Shown here: positions 18,104-29,464 of the stretch, piece by piece
How the letters are laid out: every line of letters begins with the position of its first letter
Position numbering within the stretch: the first letter of the stretch is position 1
Translations under genes and position numbers: made by a program
NCBI RefSeq assembly: GCF_036017915.1
Contig: NZ_CP107929.1
Span: forward strand, 4,282,001 to 4,346,000
Direction: 5' to 3'
Length of the DNA: 64,000 bases
Origin: Micromonospora sp. NBC_00421
Lineage (GTDB): Bacteria > Actinomycetota > Actinomycetes > Mycobacteriales > Micromonosporaceae
Notes under the pieces: generated by a model
What the model was told of the DNA's origin: nothing
Databases searched by the model: none
The model's input: the letters and a program-made list of their open reading frames with translations, nothing else

Positions 18104-18815
18104 CGGTCCTCGTAGACGTCGTATTAGGTTGGGCCGGGGCGACCGGGCGCCGCGATGCGCCCTGCGCCGATCCGGGCCAGTGGCCGTCAGGTGCCGGTCA
18201 CGCACCTCACCAAGGATCGTAGGGGCCACCCAGGCCAGCATGTCCCGGACTGAGGGGTGAGGGCCCTCACACAGCGTTGTCGCACGCCTGTCATCCGCCG
18301 TTCATCCGGCCCGGGAGCGCGCGGCAACGGGCCGATCGGCCCGATGAGGCATCGATCACCCCATCCCGCCAGGTGAGCCCGGCACGACGCACGACGGAAC
18401 CGGGTGAGGCCCGGCGGGCAGCAGCGCCACCATCGCCTCGGCGACCACCCGCGGCAGCAGGCGGGGCGGCGCGGCAGCAGGCGGCGCGGCGCGGCGGCGA
18501 GCGGGGCGGCGACGAGCGGGGCGGCAAGCGGCGCGGCGGGGCGGCGCGGCGCGGGGCGGCGGGGCGGGCCGGTCGAGTCGCCCCGGAGTGAGTTATCCAG
18601 AAAGCGGTATGCCTGGCAGTCATATTTATGCCTGCCAGGCATACCGCTTAACTCCATGACATCGGCCTGCCGCGACACGCCCGGCGCAATCGGCGACCAC
18701 GCAGGACCGCAGAGGCTCAGCGCGCGCCGCCAGCCAACCGGTCTCCCATCGGGTGCCGCCGGTCGAGCAGCCTCTCAGCGCGCCGCCGGCCAGTCGGCTC
18801 TCAGCGCGCCGCCGG
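18104..18815. other. 712-base gap between serA and ilvC
   Basis: It contains a GCGGC-type low-complexity tract (18445-18565), a perfect long hairpin (listed separately), and near ilvC three copies of the phrase CTCAGCGCGCCGCC-like sequence (about 18716, 18773, 18799). No gene is supported in any frame. The part nearest serA should hold its promoter, but no clear -35/-10 pair is seen. Confidence 0.5.
18602..18649. repeat. Perfect 18-bp palindromic hairpin with A/T-rich loop
   Basis: Arms 18602-18619 and 18632-18649 are exact reverse complements (AAGCGGTATGCCTGGCAG and its complement) around a 12-base loop TCATATTTATGC. The short flanks GAGTTA and TAACTC could extend the pairing with a bulge. 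It is 166 bases downstream of ilvC on the minus strand, has no T tract, and is far less GC-rich than the tract beside it. Confidence 0.75.
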
Positions 18816-20418
<1,603 letters not shown>

Positions 20419-20484
20419 GCCACCGTCTCGCTTCGCTCGGTCGGGCCGTGCCAGCGCACGGTCACCGGGAATCGGGCACTCATG

Positions 20485-22371
20485 TCAGAGGTCGTCCTCG
20501 TCGAACGTCGGGCGGACGCCCCGGGCGAACATGATCTCGTCGTTGCTGGTGCCGGCGGCGACCATGGGCCAGACCATCGCGTCCTTGCCGACCACGAAGT
20601 CGATCACGACGGGGGCGTCGGTGATGGCCATCGCCGCCTCGATCGTCTTGTCGACGTCGCCGGCGTTCTCGCAGCGCAGTCCGATGCAGCCGAGCGCCTC
20701 GGCCAGCTTGACGAAATCCGGGATGCGGTGCTTGTGGGTGCCCAGCTCGGTGTTGGAGTAGCGCCCCTCGTAGAACAGGGTCTGCCACTGCCGGACCATG
20801 CCCAGGTTGCCGTTGTTGATCACGGCGATCTTGACCGGGATACCCTCCAGCGCGCAGGTGGCCAGCTCCTGGTTGGTCATCTGGAAGCAGCCGTCGCCGT
20901 CCACCGCCCAGACCACCGTGTCCGGCCGACCGACCTTGGCGCCCATCGCCGCCGGGACGGCGTACCCCATGGTGCCGAGGCCGCCGGAGTTGAGCCAGGT
21001 GCCCGGCTTCTCGTACGAGATGAACTGGCTGGCCCACATCTGGTGCTGGCCGACCCCCGCCACGTAGATCGCGTCCGGGCCGGCGATCTCGCCCAGCCGC
21101 TTGATCACGTACTGCGGGGAGAGGGTGCCGTCGGCGGGCTCGTCGTAGCCCAGCGGGTACCGGTCGCGCAGGTCGTCGAGCTGGGTCCACCAGTCACCCA
21201 GGTCGGCCCGGTGGCCGGCCTTCTGCTCGGCCGTCACCGCCACGATCAGCTCGTCGATGACGTGCTTGGCGTCACCCACGATCGGGACGTCGGCGTGCCG
21301 GTTCTTGCCGATCTCGGCCGGGTCGATGTCGGCGTGCACCACCGTGGCGTCCGGGGCGAACGAATCCAGCTTGCCTGTCACCCGGTCGTCGAACCGGGCC
21401 CCCAGCGCCACGATCAGGTCGGCCTTCTGCAGGCCGTAGACCGCGGCGACGGTGCCGTGCATGCCGGGCATGCCCAGGTGCTGACGGTGCGAGTCGGGGA
21501 ACGCGCCGAGCGCCATCAGGGTGGTCACCACCGGGATGCCGGTCAGCTCGGCGAGCTGGCGCAGCGACTCGGTGGCGCCTGCCTTGAGCACCCCGCCACC
21601 GACGTAGAGCACCGGCCGGCGGGCACCGCCCATCAGCCGGGCCGCCTCCCGGATCTGCTTGCCGTGCGGGTGCAGGGTCGGCCGGTAGCCGGGGAGGTCC
21701 AGGGTGGGTGGCCAGGAGAAGGTGGTCGCGGCCTGGAGGATGTCCTTGGGGATGTCCACCAGCACCGGCCCGGGACGACCGGTCGAGGCCAGGTGGAACG
21801 CCTCGGCGAGCACCTGCGGGATCTCCTCGGCGGTCTGCACCAGGAAGTTGTGCTTGGTGATCGGCAGGGTGATGCCCTGGATGTCCGCCTCCTGGAAGGC
21901 GTCGGTGCCGATCGACGGGCGGGCCACCTGGCCGGTGATCGCGACGATCGGGACGGAGTCCATGTAGGCGTCGGCGATCGGGGTGACCAGGTTCGTCGCG
22001 CCCGGCCCGGAGGTGGCCATGCAGACACCGACCCGGCCGGTGGCCTGCGCGTACCCGGTGGCGGCGTGACCCGCGCCCTGCTCGTGCCGGACCAGGATGT
22101 GCCGCACCGAGGAGTCGTAGAGCGGGTCGTAGGCGGGCAGGATCGCCCCGCCGGGGATGCCGAAGACGACGTCGACGCCGAGCGCCTCGAGGGACCGCAC
22201 AAGCGAACCGGCGCCGGAGACCGGGACCGGCCCGGACGGCCGTACGGCCGGGGTGGCGGCAGCGGCGGTGGCTCGCGACGGGGTGGCGGGGTCGGCGTCG
22301 ACGGTCGGTTCGGTGACCGTGCGGGCCCGCCGGGCGGAGTGGGCGAGGGTCTCTGGCGTGGGTCTCGTCAT
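20485..22371 (-). CDS. ilvB: Acetolactate synthase large (catalytic) subunit
   Basis: This 628-residue TPP/FAD enzyme condenses two pyruvates, or pyruvate with 2-oxobutyrate. The catalytic Glu lies in [20 protein letters not shown], the central FAD-binding domain spans about 230-370, and the TPP-binding segment [16 protein letters not shown] is followed by [12 protein letters not shown]. The N-terminal 50 residues are an Ala/Pro-rich extension seen in actinomycete IlvB. Expression is probably controlled by the leader peptide and terminator immediately upstream (22461-22574). Confidence 0.95.
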   Translation of the reverse strand: MTRPTPETLAHSARRARTVTEPTVDADPATPSRATAAAATPAVRPSGPVPVSGAGSLVRSLEALGVDVVFGIPGGAILPAYDPLYDSSVRHILVRHEQGAGHAATGYAQATGRVGVCMATSGPGATNLVTPIADAYMDSVPIVAITGQVARPSIGTDAFQEADIQGITLPITKHNFLVQTAEEIPQVLAEAFHLASTGRPGPVLVDIPKDILQAATTFSWPPTLDLPGYRPTLHPHGKQIREAARLMGGARRPVLYVGGGVLKAGATESLRQLAELTGIPVVTTLMALGAFPDSHRQHLGMPGMHGTVAAVYGLQKADLIVALGARFDDRVTGKLDSFAPDATVVHADIDPAEIGKNRHADVPIVGDAKHVIDELIVAVTAEQKAGHRADLGDWWTQLDDLRDRYPLGYDEPADGTLSPQYVIKRLGEIAGPDAIYVAGVGQHQMWASQFISYEKPGTWLNSGGLGTMGYAVPAAMGAKVGRPDTVVWAVDGDGCFQMTNQELATCALEGIPVKIAVINNGNLGMVRQWQTLFYEGRYSNTELGTHKHRIPDFVKLAEALGCIGLRCENAGDVDKTIEAAMAITDAPVVIDFVVGKDAMVWPMVAAGTSNDEIMFARGVRPTFDEDDL

Positions 22372-22460
22372 GGCGGTTCAGGCCTTCGGCTGGAGTTGGG
22401 TGGAGCTGCTACGACAGGTGCGACAGAGGCGATCACGCGCCCCGGGGTTCCGACGGCAAC

Positions 22461-22491
22461 AAAAACGGCCCTCGTGCAGATGCACGGGGCC
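22461..22491 (-). terminator. Attenuator terminator in the ilvB leader
   Basis: On the minus strand, arms 22481-22491 and 22467-22478 pair (GGCCC...GTGCA with TGCAC...GGGCC, one bulged base) and are followed by G, five T (22461-22465) and GTTGCC. It ends 90 bases before the ilvB start codon. Confidence 0.8.
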
Positions 22492-22521
22492 AGCGCACTC
22501 TCGACAGCGGGAGAGTGCGCT
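22492..22521 (-). promoter_or_regulatory. First hairpin of the ilvB attenuator
   Basis: Perfect 11-base arms AGCGCACTCTC (minus strand 22521-22511) and GAGAGTGCGCT (22502-22492) with an 8-base loop. It starts at the leader-peptide stop codon and abuts the terminator stem, the same layout as upstream of cimA. Confidence 0.6.
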
Positions 22522-22574
22522 CAGGTAAGTACTCGCAGCGACCGGTTCGACGACATGGGCCAAGCCTGACGCAT
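22521..22574 (-). CDS. ilvB leader peptide
   Basis: A 17-codon frame, MRQAWPMSSNRSLRVLT, ends at TGA (22521-22523). The last residues include Leu (CTG), Val (GTA) and Leu (CTT), and GTA and CTT are rare codons at this GC content. An internal ATG (22554-22556) gives an 11-residue alternative. Branched-chain leader peptides before ilvB have been predicted in actinobacteria, so the arrangement fits that model. The upstream Shine-Dalgarno is poor, and the start is uncertain. Confidence 0.62.
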   Translation of the reverse strand: MRQAWPMSSNRSLRVLT

Positions 22575-22609
22575 CTCACGCGATGAGTCAACTGATCCCA
22601 CATGTTGGT

Positions 22610-25009
22610 TCACGAACGGGGGACCCCGTCCCCCGTGGGGGCCTCGTCGACCGGCCCTGCCTGCGCGGACTCCTCCCGGGCGGGAGGAGGGGCGGGCACC
22701 GGCGGGTGGGACCGCAGTCGGGGCAGCAGCGGCGACGGGGCCGGTCGGGGCGGCGCGGCGGGCGGGGCCGGCGGGGCGGAGGCCGGTCGGGCCCCCGGCG
22801 AGGTGGCCGCCTCCAGCATCGCCTCCAGGTGCTCGGCCGGCACCCCCCAGCCGAAGAGCGCGCCCTGGCCGAACCGGCAACCGGCGGCGACCACCGCGGC
22901 CAGCTCCGTCGGGGTGGTGACCCCCTCGGCGATCACCTCCATGCCGAGCTGGTGGCCCAGCCGCATGACGATGTCGACCATCGGGGCGAAGGCCGGTCCG
23001 TCCCGGCCCACCGGGCGGACCGGCTCGTGCTCGGCGACCAGACTGTGGTCGATCTTGAGGATGTCGATAGGCAGCCGACGCAGCTGACCCAGCGACGAGT
23101 AGCCCGCGCCGAAGTCGTCCAGCGCGATCCGTACGCCGGTCAGCCGCAGGGCTGTCAGCCGGCGGATCAGCTCGTCCAGGTCGGTCGCGACGGCGTGCTC
23201 GGTGACCTCCAGCACCAGCCGCTGCGGCGGTACGTGGTGGGCGCGCAACGCCTCGGCCACCTGCACCACGTACTCCGGGGCGTGCAGCTCGCGCGGGGAG
23301 ACGTTGACCGACACCCAGACGTCGTGGCCGTCGGCGAGCCAACGGGACAACTGCCAGCACGCCTGGTGCAGCACCCAGGCCCCCAGCTTGGCGATCATCC
23401 CGCACTCCTCGGCCAGCGGGATGAACTCGTCCGGCCGGATGTTGCCCAGCTCGGGGTGGTGCCAGCGGAGCAGCGCCTCGGCGCCCACCGGCCGGACCGA
23501 GGGCAGCGAGGCCACCGGCTGGAACGCCAGCCGCAGTTCCCCGCGCTCGATCGCGCCGCGCATCTCGTGCTCCAACCGGGTCCGCCGGGTCAGCAGTTGG
23601 TCGTAGCTGCCGTCGTAGCGCTCGATCCGGTTCTTGCCGCGCTGCTTGGCGTAGCGCAGGGCAAGGTCGGCGTGGCGCAGCAGGCCGACCACGTCCGAGT
23701 CGCCACCCTGCCCGGCCACCCCGATGCTGACCGACAGGAAGACCGCCCCACCGGCCTGGTCGTACGGCCGACCGAGCACCCCCAGCAGCCGTTCGGCCAC
23801 CACGTCCGCCTCGGCCGGACGGCCCCGCATCAGCACCGCGAACTCGTCCCCACCGAGCCGGGCGGCCAGGTCACCGGGGCGCAGGTTGCTCCGCAGCCGC
23901 CGGCCCACCTCGGCCAGCACCATGTCACCGACGTCGTGGCCGCGCATGTCGTTGACGTTCTTGAAGCCGTCCAGGTCGAGCCCGAGCAGTACGCAGTCGG
24001 CCCCCTCGGAGGCGCAACGCTGCATCTCCCGCAGCAGGCCACGCCGGTTGGCCAGGGCGGTCAGCGGATCGGTGTGCGCCAGTTCCCGGAAGTGCGCCTC
24101 CCGCTCGGCCAGCCGGGCGGCATAGCGGCGGACGTCGTTGAGGGTGAGGTACTGCCGGGTGACCAGCGCGAACCCCTCCAGGCTGCCGGCGACGATGCCC
24201 AGCGCGTCGAACCGGCCGCCCTGCGCGAGGTGGTACATCGCCGAGGCGGCCATCGCGAACATCGGGATGAAGGCGTACTCGCCGTCGCGCCGGATCAGGT
24301 CGATGTCGACCTGGCCGGGAGCGTCCACCCGGTGCACGGCGAGCGCCCCGGCGAGCAGGCCCACGGCGAGCAGCGCCATACCGGCCATCGCCATCGCCGA
24401 GTCACCCTGGCAGACCCCGGCGGCCACCCCGAGGCCACCGGTGGCGGTGGCGGTGATGCCGACACCCAGCACGGCCAGCCGGGCCCGGGGGCCGTCGGCG
24501 CGTGCCACCACGATCCCGGTGAGGCCGGCGGTGAGCGCCGCGGTGACCGAGGCGAGCAGGATGGCCGGGCAGGCGCTCGGCGTCTCCACCCCGAGCAGCC
24601 GGGTGGGTTCCGAGAAGAGCACCCAGCCGACGAACCAGATCGCGGTGGCCACGACCAGCCCGTCGAGCAGCAGCCGCGCGGCGGCTGCCCGGGCCACCAT
24701 CGCCCCGGGCAGTCGGAGCAGCCCGGCGCAGAACGTCAGCCCGCTCAGCGCGGTGCCGATCGAGATCAGCGACGCCCAGCCCATCCGCTGACCACGCTGG
24801 TGCGCCCCGTGCTCGCTCGCGCCGAGCAGCGCGACGGTCCCGGCGACCATGGTGACCAGGGCGACGGCGGCGGCCAGGGCGAACAGCAGGTGCGCCTGGC
24901 GGTGCGGACCGCCGCGCCGCCGCGCCGAGTCGGCCAGCAGTGCGGTGGCGGCGGCGGCGAGCAGGCCGCTCAACACCGCCACGGCGACCATGCCCGGGGG
25001 TAAACGCAC
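22610..25009 (-). CDS. Membrane GGDEF-EAL protein (c-di-GMP turnover)
   Basis: The 799-residue product has about eight hydrophobic segments in residues 5-285. A GGDEF domain follows (about 305-470) with an intact active site LGGDEF at 385-390 and start [12 protein letters not shown], then an EAL domain (about 485-735) with EALLRW at 511-516, [17 protein letters not shown] and KIDHSLV. All key metal and catalytic residues of both domains look present, so it may make and degrade c-di-GMP. A Pro-rich tail (740-799) ends the protein. It lies just upstream of the ilvB leader in the same direction, with no evident functional link. Confidence 0.9.
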   Translation of the reverse strand: MRLPPGMVAVAVLSGLLAAAATALLADSARRRGGPHRQAHLLFALAAAVALVTMVAGTVALLGASEHGAHQRGQRMGWASLISIGTALSGLTFCAGLLRLPGAMVARAAAARLLLDGLVVATAIWFVGWVLFSEPTRLLGVETPSACPAILLASVTAALTAGLTGIVVARADGPRARLAVLGVGITATATGGLGVAAGVCQGDSAMAMAGMALLAVGLLAGALAVHRVDAPGQVDIDLIRRDGEYAFIPMFAMAASAMYHLAQGGRFDALGIVAGSLEGFALVTRQYLTLNDVRRYAARLAEREAHFRELAHTDPLTALANRRGLLREMQRCASEGADCVLLGLDLDGFKNVNDMRGHDVGDMVLAEVGRRLRSNLRPGDLAARLGGDEFAVLMRGRPAEADVVAERLLGVLGRPYDQAGGAVFLSVSIGVAGQGGDSDVVGLLRHADLALRYAKQRGKNRIERYDGSYDQLLTRRTRLEHEMRGAIERGELRLAFQPVASLPSVRPVGAEALLRWHHPELGNIRPDEFIPLAEECGMIAKLGAWVLHQACWQLSRWLADGHDVWVSVNVSPRELHAPEYVVQVAEALRAHHVPPQRLVLEVTEHAVATDLDELIRRLTALRLTGVRIALDDFGAGYSSLGQLRRLPIDILKIDHSLVAEHEPVRPVGRDGPAFAPMVDIVMRLGHQLGMEVIAEGVTTPTELAAVVAAGCRFGQGALFGWGVPAEHLEAMLEAATSPGARPASAPPAPPAAPPRPAPSPLLPRLRSHPPVPAPPPAREESAQAGPVDEAPTGDGVPRS

Positions 25010-25119
25010 GACCCCAACTGTGCCGGATCGGTACCGGCCACGGGGTACCGGGTGTGCAACTGTTGGGACACGGCGTGCGCGGTGGGGGCTACCCGCCGGA
25101 CGGTGTAAGACTGGTACCC

Positions 25120-26967
25120 ATGCCTGAGCTGCGGTCGAGGACCTCCACCCACGGTCGGACGATGGCCGGCGCCCGGGCCCTCTGGCGGGCCACCGGGATG
25201 ACCGACGACGACTTCGGCAAGCCGATCGTCGCCATCGCGAACAGTTTCACCCAGTTCGTCCCCGGCCACGTCCACCTCAAGGACATGGGTGGCCTGGTCG
25301 CGGACGCGGTGGCCGAGGCCGGCGGGGTGGGGCGCGAGTTCAACACCATCGCCGTGGACGACGGCATCGCCATGGGCCACGGCGGGATGCTCTACTCGCT
25401 GCCCAGCCGGGAGCTGATCGCCGACGCGGTGGAATACATGGTCAACGCGCACTGCGCGGACGCCCTGGTCTGCATCTCCAACTGCGACAAGATCACCCCG
25501 GGGATGCTGCTGGCCGCGTTGCGGCTGAACATCCCGACCGTCTTCGTCTCCGGCGGCCCGATGGAGGCCGGCAAGACGGTGGCGATCGAGGGCGTGGTGC
25601 ACTCCAAGATCGACCTGATCGACGCGATGATCGCCTCCTCCAACGAGGCGGTCACCGACGACCAGCTCGGCGAGATCGAGCGTTCCGCCTGCCCGACCTG
25701 CGGCTCCTGCTCCGGCATGTTCACCGCCAACTCGATGAACTGCCTCACCGAGGCGATCGGCCTGGCGCTGCCCGGCAACGGCTCGACGCTTGCCACCCAC
25801 GCCGCGCGCCGGTCGCTCTTCGTCGAGGCCGGCCGCACCGTCGTCGAGATCGCCAAGCGTTGGTACGACGCCGACGACGCCTCCGTGCTGCCCCGCACCG
25901 TCGCCAACCGCAAGGCGTTCGACAACGCGGTCGCCCTCGACGTGGCGATGGGCGGGTCGACCAACACGATCCTGCACCTGCTCGCCGCCGCCCGCGAGGC
26001 CGAGCTGGACTTCACCGTCGCCGACATCGACGCCGTCTCCCGCCGGGTGCCCTGCCTGGCCAAGGTCGCCCCGAACTCGCCGAACTACCACATGGAGGAC
26101 GTGCACCGGGCCGGCGGCATCCCGGCCATCCTCGGTGAGCTGGACCGCGCCGGCCTGCTGCACCGCGACGTGCACGCGGTGCACTCCCCCTCGCTGGCCC
26201 AGTGGCTCACCGACTGGGACGTCCGGGGCGGCTCACCGAAGCCGGAAGCGGTCGAGCTGTTCCACGCCGCGCCCGGCGGGGTGCGTACCACCGAGCCGTT
26301 CTCGACCACCAACCGCTGGTCCACCCTGGACACCGACGCCGCCGAGGGCTGCGTGCGGGACCGCGCGCACGCCTACACCGAAGATGGTGGGCTGGCCATC
26401 CTGCACGGCAACCTCGCGCCCGAGGGCTGCGTGGTCAAGACCGCCGGGGTGCCCGAGGAGTGCCTGACCTTCCGGGGCCCGGCCAAGGTCTACGAGTCGC
26501 AGGACGACGCGGTCTCGGCGATCCTCGCCAAGGAGATCGTCGCCGGCGACGTCGTGGTGATCCGCTACGAGGGCCCGAAGGGCGGCCCCGGCATGCAGGA
26601 GATGCTCTACCCCACCTCGTTCCTCAAGGGGCGCGGGCTGGGCCGGTCCTGTGCGCTGCTCACCGACGGCCGGTTCTCCGGCGGCACCTCCGGGCTGTCC
26701 ATCGGGCACGCCTCCCCCGAGGCGGCCTCCGGCGGGCTGATCGCGCTGGTCGAGCCGGGCGACGAGATCGTCATCGACATCCCGGCCCGGTCGATCGAGC
26801 TGAACGTGCCGGACGACGTGCTCGAAGCCCGCCGGGTGGCGCAGGAGAAGCGGGACCGGCCGTACACCCCGCTCGACCGGCAGCGCCCGGTGTCCGCCGC
26901 CCTGCGCGCGTACGCCTCGATGGCGACCTCGGCCAGCGACGGCGCGTACCGTCGCGTCCCCGAGTGA
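25120..26967 (+). CDS. ilvD: Dihydroxy-acid dehydratase
   Basis: This 615-residue Fe-S enzyme dehydrates 2,3-dihydroxy acids in Val/Ile synthesis. The cluster-binding cysteines appear in [14 protein letters not shown] and [20 protein letters not shown]. The catalytic-site segment is [19 protein letters not shown] near residue 515. The ATG at 25120 matches the family start ([26 protein letters not shown]). It is divergent from the GGDEF-EAL gene, and a hairpin at 27016-27045 ends it. Confidence 0.96.
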   Translation: MPELRSRTSTHGRTMAGARALWRATGMTDDDFGKPIVAIANSFTQFVPGHVHLKDMGGLVADAVAEAGGVGREFNTIAVDDGIAMGHGGMLYSLPSRELIADAVEYMVNAHCADALVCISNCDKITPGMLLAALRLNIPTVFVSGGPMEAGKTVAIEGVVHSKIDLIDAMIASSNEAVTDDQLGEIERSACPTCGSCSGMFTANSMNCLTEAIGLALPGNGSTLATHAARRSLFVEAGRTVVEIAKRWYDADDASVLPRTVANRKAFDNAVALDVAMGGSTNTILHLLAAAREAELDFTVADIDAVSRRVPCLAKVAPNSPNYHMEDVHRAGGIPAILGELDRAGLLHRDVHAVHSPSLAQWLTDWDVRGGSPKPEAVELFHAAPGGVRTTEPFSTTNRWSTLDTDAAEGCVRDRAHAYTEDGGLAILHGNLAPEGCVVKTAGVPEECLTFRGPAKVYESQDDAVSAILAKEIVAGDVVVIRYEGPKGGPGMQEMLYPTSFLKGRGLGRSCALLTDGRFSGGTSGLSIGHASPEAASGGLIALVEPGDEIVIDIPARSIELNVPDDVLEARRVAQEKRDRPYTPLDRQRPVSAALRAYASMATSASDGAYRRVPE

Positions 26968-27015
26968 CCGGGGGGGGCCGGCCGGGTGAGGTGATCGTCT
27001 CCAGGTCGGCGGGGT

Positions 27016-27045
27016 TAGCGGTATCCCACGACCGGGACACCGCTA
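27016..27045. terminator. Terminator hairpin between ilvD and the convergent gene
   Basis: Arms TAGCGGTATCCC (27016-27027) and GGGACACCGCTA (27034-27045) pair with a single mismatch around a 6-base loop, 49 bases after the ilvD stop and 49 bases beyond the opposing stop. Confidence 0.65.
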
Positions 27046-27093
27046 TCTCGCCCCCGACGAGTGGATCAACGACCACCTAGGTTCCCCCGTATG

Positions 27094-28953
27094 TCACGTC
27101 AATCGGCGATCGGGCAGGTCGTCGCCCTCGGCGATCAGGTGGGCGCCGTCGTCGTCGTGGCGGTGGACGGCGCTGCCGGTCCGGGTGAACCGGACGCTGA
27201 GCGGGCGGCCGGCGTGCCGGGCGGCCAGCCGCCGCAGCCCCGGCACCGGGTCGGGCGGCAGCGGGCGGGACGCCGACCGTGGCACCGGGACGGACATCCG
27301 GGGATCGGCCGGCACGGTCTCCGGCAAGGTGACGTCGAGACACTCCATGCAGTGCGCCACGGCCGCCGCGAGGCTGGGCCGGTCCGGCAGGTCGTCGGGG
27401 CGCACCGGGGCGTCCGGCGGGCGCAGGCCGACCGACCAGAGCACCCCGTGCGCCCGCATCGGCGCGACCGGGTGCCGCCGTAGGTCCAGCACGTTCACGA
27501 TCAGCGCCAGGTCCAGGCCGCAGGCGAGCCGGAGTAGCTCGGCCAGCGGCGGCGCGTCGGGGCGAACGGCGGTGACCAGCAGGCGCGCGGCGGGCAGCGC
27601 CGGGCCGACGGCGGCCACCTGCTCCCCCACCGGGTCCGCGCCGGCCCACGGCAGGGCGACGTAGCCGTCGCGCACGTCCGGCGGGAGGGTGTGGCCGCCG
27701 TCGGCCTCGGCGAGGTCCTCCGGGCTCACGCCGAACACGGCCGCCCAGGCACCCAGCCGGTAGCGGTCGGGGAGCCGGACCACCGACCGGCCGCCGGGGC
27801 TGACACTGACCGCCGACACGGGCTCTGCCACCCCGGCCCGCCACGCGAGGTGTACCACCCGGCCCCGCAGGTCGGTCAGGGTGACCAGGGCGGCCTGGTG
27901 CACCCGGCCGGTGCCGGCGCAGGTGGCGCAGGGCAGCGCGGAGGCCACCCGGCGCCTGGCGGGGCGGCAGGCCGGGCAGGGCCGCGCCGGCACCGGCTCA
28001 CCGAGCCACGGCGGGTCCGGCGGCTCGACGGCCCGGCGCAGGGGCGTCCGGCTACGGGGTATGCCGTGGGGCCGGTGCGACCGGCTGCGACGCAGGCCGG
28101 TGGGCTGCCCGACCAGGTCGGGTGCGGGCTCGCCGGGACGCAGGCCGGTGTGCCACCAGCGGCCGTCCCGCCACACGGCCAGCGCGCCGGGCAGCCGGCC
28201 GCCGCCCGCCCGGCCCGCGCAGTCGGCGCGCACCCGCCGGGCGACCCGCGCCACGTTCGCCGCCGCCGGGATCAGCGGCCGGAGCGGGTCGGGGCGGAGC
28301 AGCCGGGCGGGGGCGTCCCGGCCGCGCTCGCCGAGCCCGGTCAGCGCGCCGGCCACGTCGGTGCCGGCGAGGGCCGCCGTCAGGTCGGCGAAGCCCGGCT
28401 CCGTTGGCAGGCCGGGCACCGGGGAGCCGGGCACCTCGTACCGGACGGCCCAGCGCAGGGTGTCGCCGTGCCGGCGGGCCTCCAGGACCAGGTCGAGCAG
28501 GAGCAGGTCGGCCAGCGCGCACAGCCGGCCCAGCCGCTGCGCCGGGTCGACCGGGGGCGGGGCGGTCGACCGGCCCACCCACACCCGCCACGCCGGCCGG
28601 GCCGCCACCGCGAGGGCCCGCGCCGCCAACTCCTGCCGCTCGACCGCCGGCAGGTCGGGCCGCCAGGCCGTCGGCATCGGTACGACCATCGGGTCCACGG
28701 GGGCGGCGACGCCGGCTTCGACGGCCAGCTCGCGTACCCGGGGAGTCAGGTCGACCGCCCAGCCGCCCGCCGGCCGGGGATGGGGGGCGGGGCCGGCGGG
28801 CAGCACCTCGTGGGACGCGACCGCACCGGTGTCGAGGTTGGCCACGGTCAGCACGAGCTGTGCGCGTCGCCGCCCCCGCCGCCCGCAGCGGTGGCAGGCA
28901 GCTGTGGAAGTGCCGTCGCAGTCCGGGCAGGCGACGCTGGGCGCGCCGGTCAC
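27094..28953 (-). CDS. Unknown protein with two Cys4 zinc-finger-like motifs
   Basis: The 619-residue protein has two clusters of four cysteines: Cys9, 12, 20 and 23 (CPDCDGTSTAACHRCG) and Cys326, 329, 342 and 345 (CPACRPARRRVASALPCATC). Both resemble DnaJ-type zinc ribbons (CxxCxGxG), each followed by a similar beta-rich stretch (RRRAQLVLTVANLDTGAV and HQAALVTLTDLRGRVV), so the protein may be an internal duplication. The rest is Arg/Pro/Ala-rich with conserved-looking Trp and Leu runs. I do not recognise a family. Its start overlaps the upstream small gene by four bases (28950-28953). Confidence 0.75.
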   Translation of the reverse strand: MTGAPSVACPDCDGTSTAACHRCGRRGRRRAQLVLTVANLDTGAVASHEVLPAGPAPHPRPAGGWAVDLTPRVRELAVEAGVAAPVDPMVVPMPTAWRPDLPAVERQELAARALAVAARPAWRVWVGRSTAPPPVDPAQRLGRLCALADLLLLDLVLEARRHGDTLRWAVRYEVPGSPVPGLPTEPGFADLTAALAGTDVAGALTGLGERGRDAPARLLRPDPLRPLIPAAANVARVARRVRADCAGRAGGGRLPGALAVWRDGRWWHTGLRPGEPAPDLVGQPTGLRRSRSHRPHGIPRSRTPLRRAVEPPDPPWLGEPVPARPCPACRPARRRVASALPCATCAGTGRVHQAALVTLTDLRGRVVHLAWRAGVAEPVSAVSVSPGGRSVVRLPDRYRLGAWAAVFGVSPEDLAEADGGHTLPPDVRDGYVALPWAGADPVGEQVAAVGPALPAARLLVTAVRPDAPPLAELLRLACGLDLALIVNVLDLRRHPVAPMRAHGVLWSVGLRPPDAPVRPDDLPDRPSLAAAVAHCMECLDVTLPETVPADPRMSVPVPRSASRPLPPDPVPGLRRLAARHAGRPLSVRFTRTGSAVHRHDDDGAHLIAEGDDLPDRRLT

Positions 28954-29201
28954 CGGGGCGGCCGGGCCGTGCAGGGCCCGTCGTGGTCGACGCGGCGCAC
29001 GCAGCGCGGCCCCCCGGCCAGCGGCAGGTCGCAGAAGACCCGACGGCGTACGCCCTGCTCGTCCTCGGCCGAGACGGTCGTCTCACCGGCGTCCACCTGC
29101 GACAGGAACGTCACCGACCGGGCCAGCGCCGCAGCGAACCGGTGGGCGGCGGGCAGGTCGGCGGCGGTGAACGGCAGGTGCGCCACCCAGCGCCCGCTCA
29201 C
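28950..29201 (-). CDS. Small hypothetical protein coupled to the zinc-finger-like gene
   Basis: The GTG at 29199-29201 gives an 83-residue product beginning VSGRWVAHLPFTAADLPAAHR and ending with two Cys (GPRCVRRVDHDGPCTARPPR). A longer in-frame version from an ATG at 29277-29279 is possible, but its extra residues are low-complexity and it lacks a ribosome site at proper spacing. The shorter start overlaps the stop of a 19-codon frame with a strong ribosome site, suggesting coupled translation. Function unknown; it overlaps the following gene by four bases. Confidence 0.6.
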   Translation of the reverse strand: MSGRWVAHLPFTAADLPAAHRFAAALARSVTFLSQVDAGETTVSAEDEQGVRRRVFCDLPLAGGPRCVRRVDHDGPCTARPPR

Positions 29202-29257
29202 CGGCGGATCGCTAGGTGGGTGCCGGTGGGGCGGACCTGATGGGGAATCGCGCGCAC
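29198..29257 (-). CDS. Short upstream frame with strong ribosome-binding site
   Basis: GAGGAGGT precedes a GTG at 29255-29257 that opens a 19-codon frame (MRAIPHQVRPTGTHLAIRR) ending in TGA at 29198-29200. The stop overlaps the GTG of the following gene (GTGA), so ribosomes finishing here could restart. It is either a translational entry for the downstream gene or a small peptide in its own right. No similarity is recognised. Confidence 0.45.
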   Translation of the reverse strand: MRAIPHQVRPTGTHLAIRR

Positions 29258-29464
29258 GGCGCACCTCCTCGACGACCATTCGATGCGGCAATTAATGGGC
29301 CGTGGAAATTCACGACCATCGCCTTTGACAACGCCATCTTGTAAGGTCGGAGGCGCTATCTCAATGGATGTCCCCGCACACTGTTCCGCTAATCGTCGGC
29401 AACATTCGGCGTTCCAGAACGGAGCGTCGAGATGTTGCAAAACGCAACGGGGAAAGGCGGCCGG

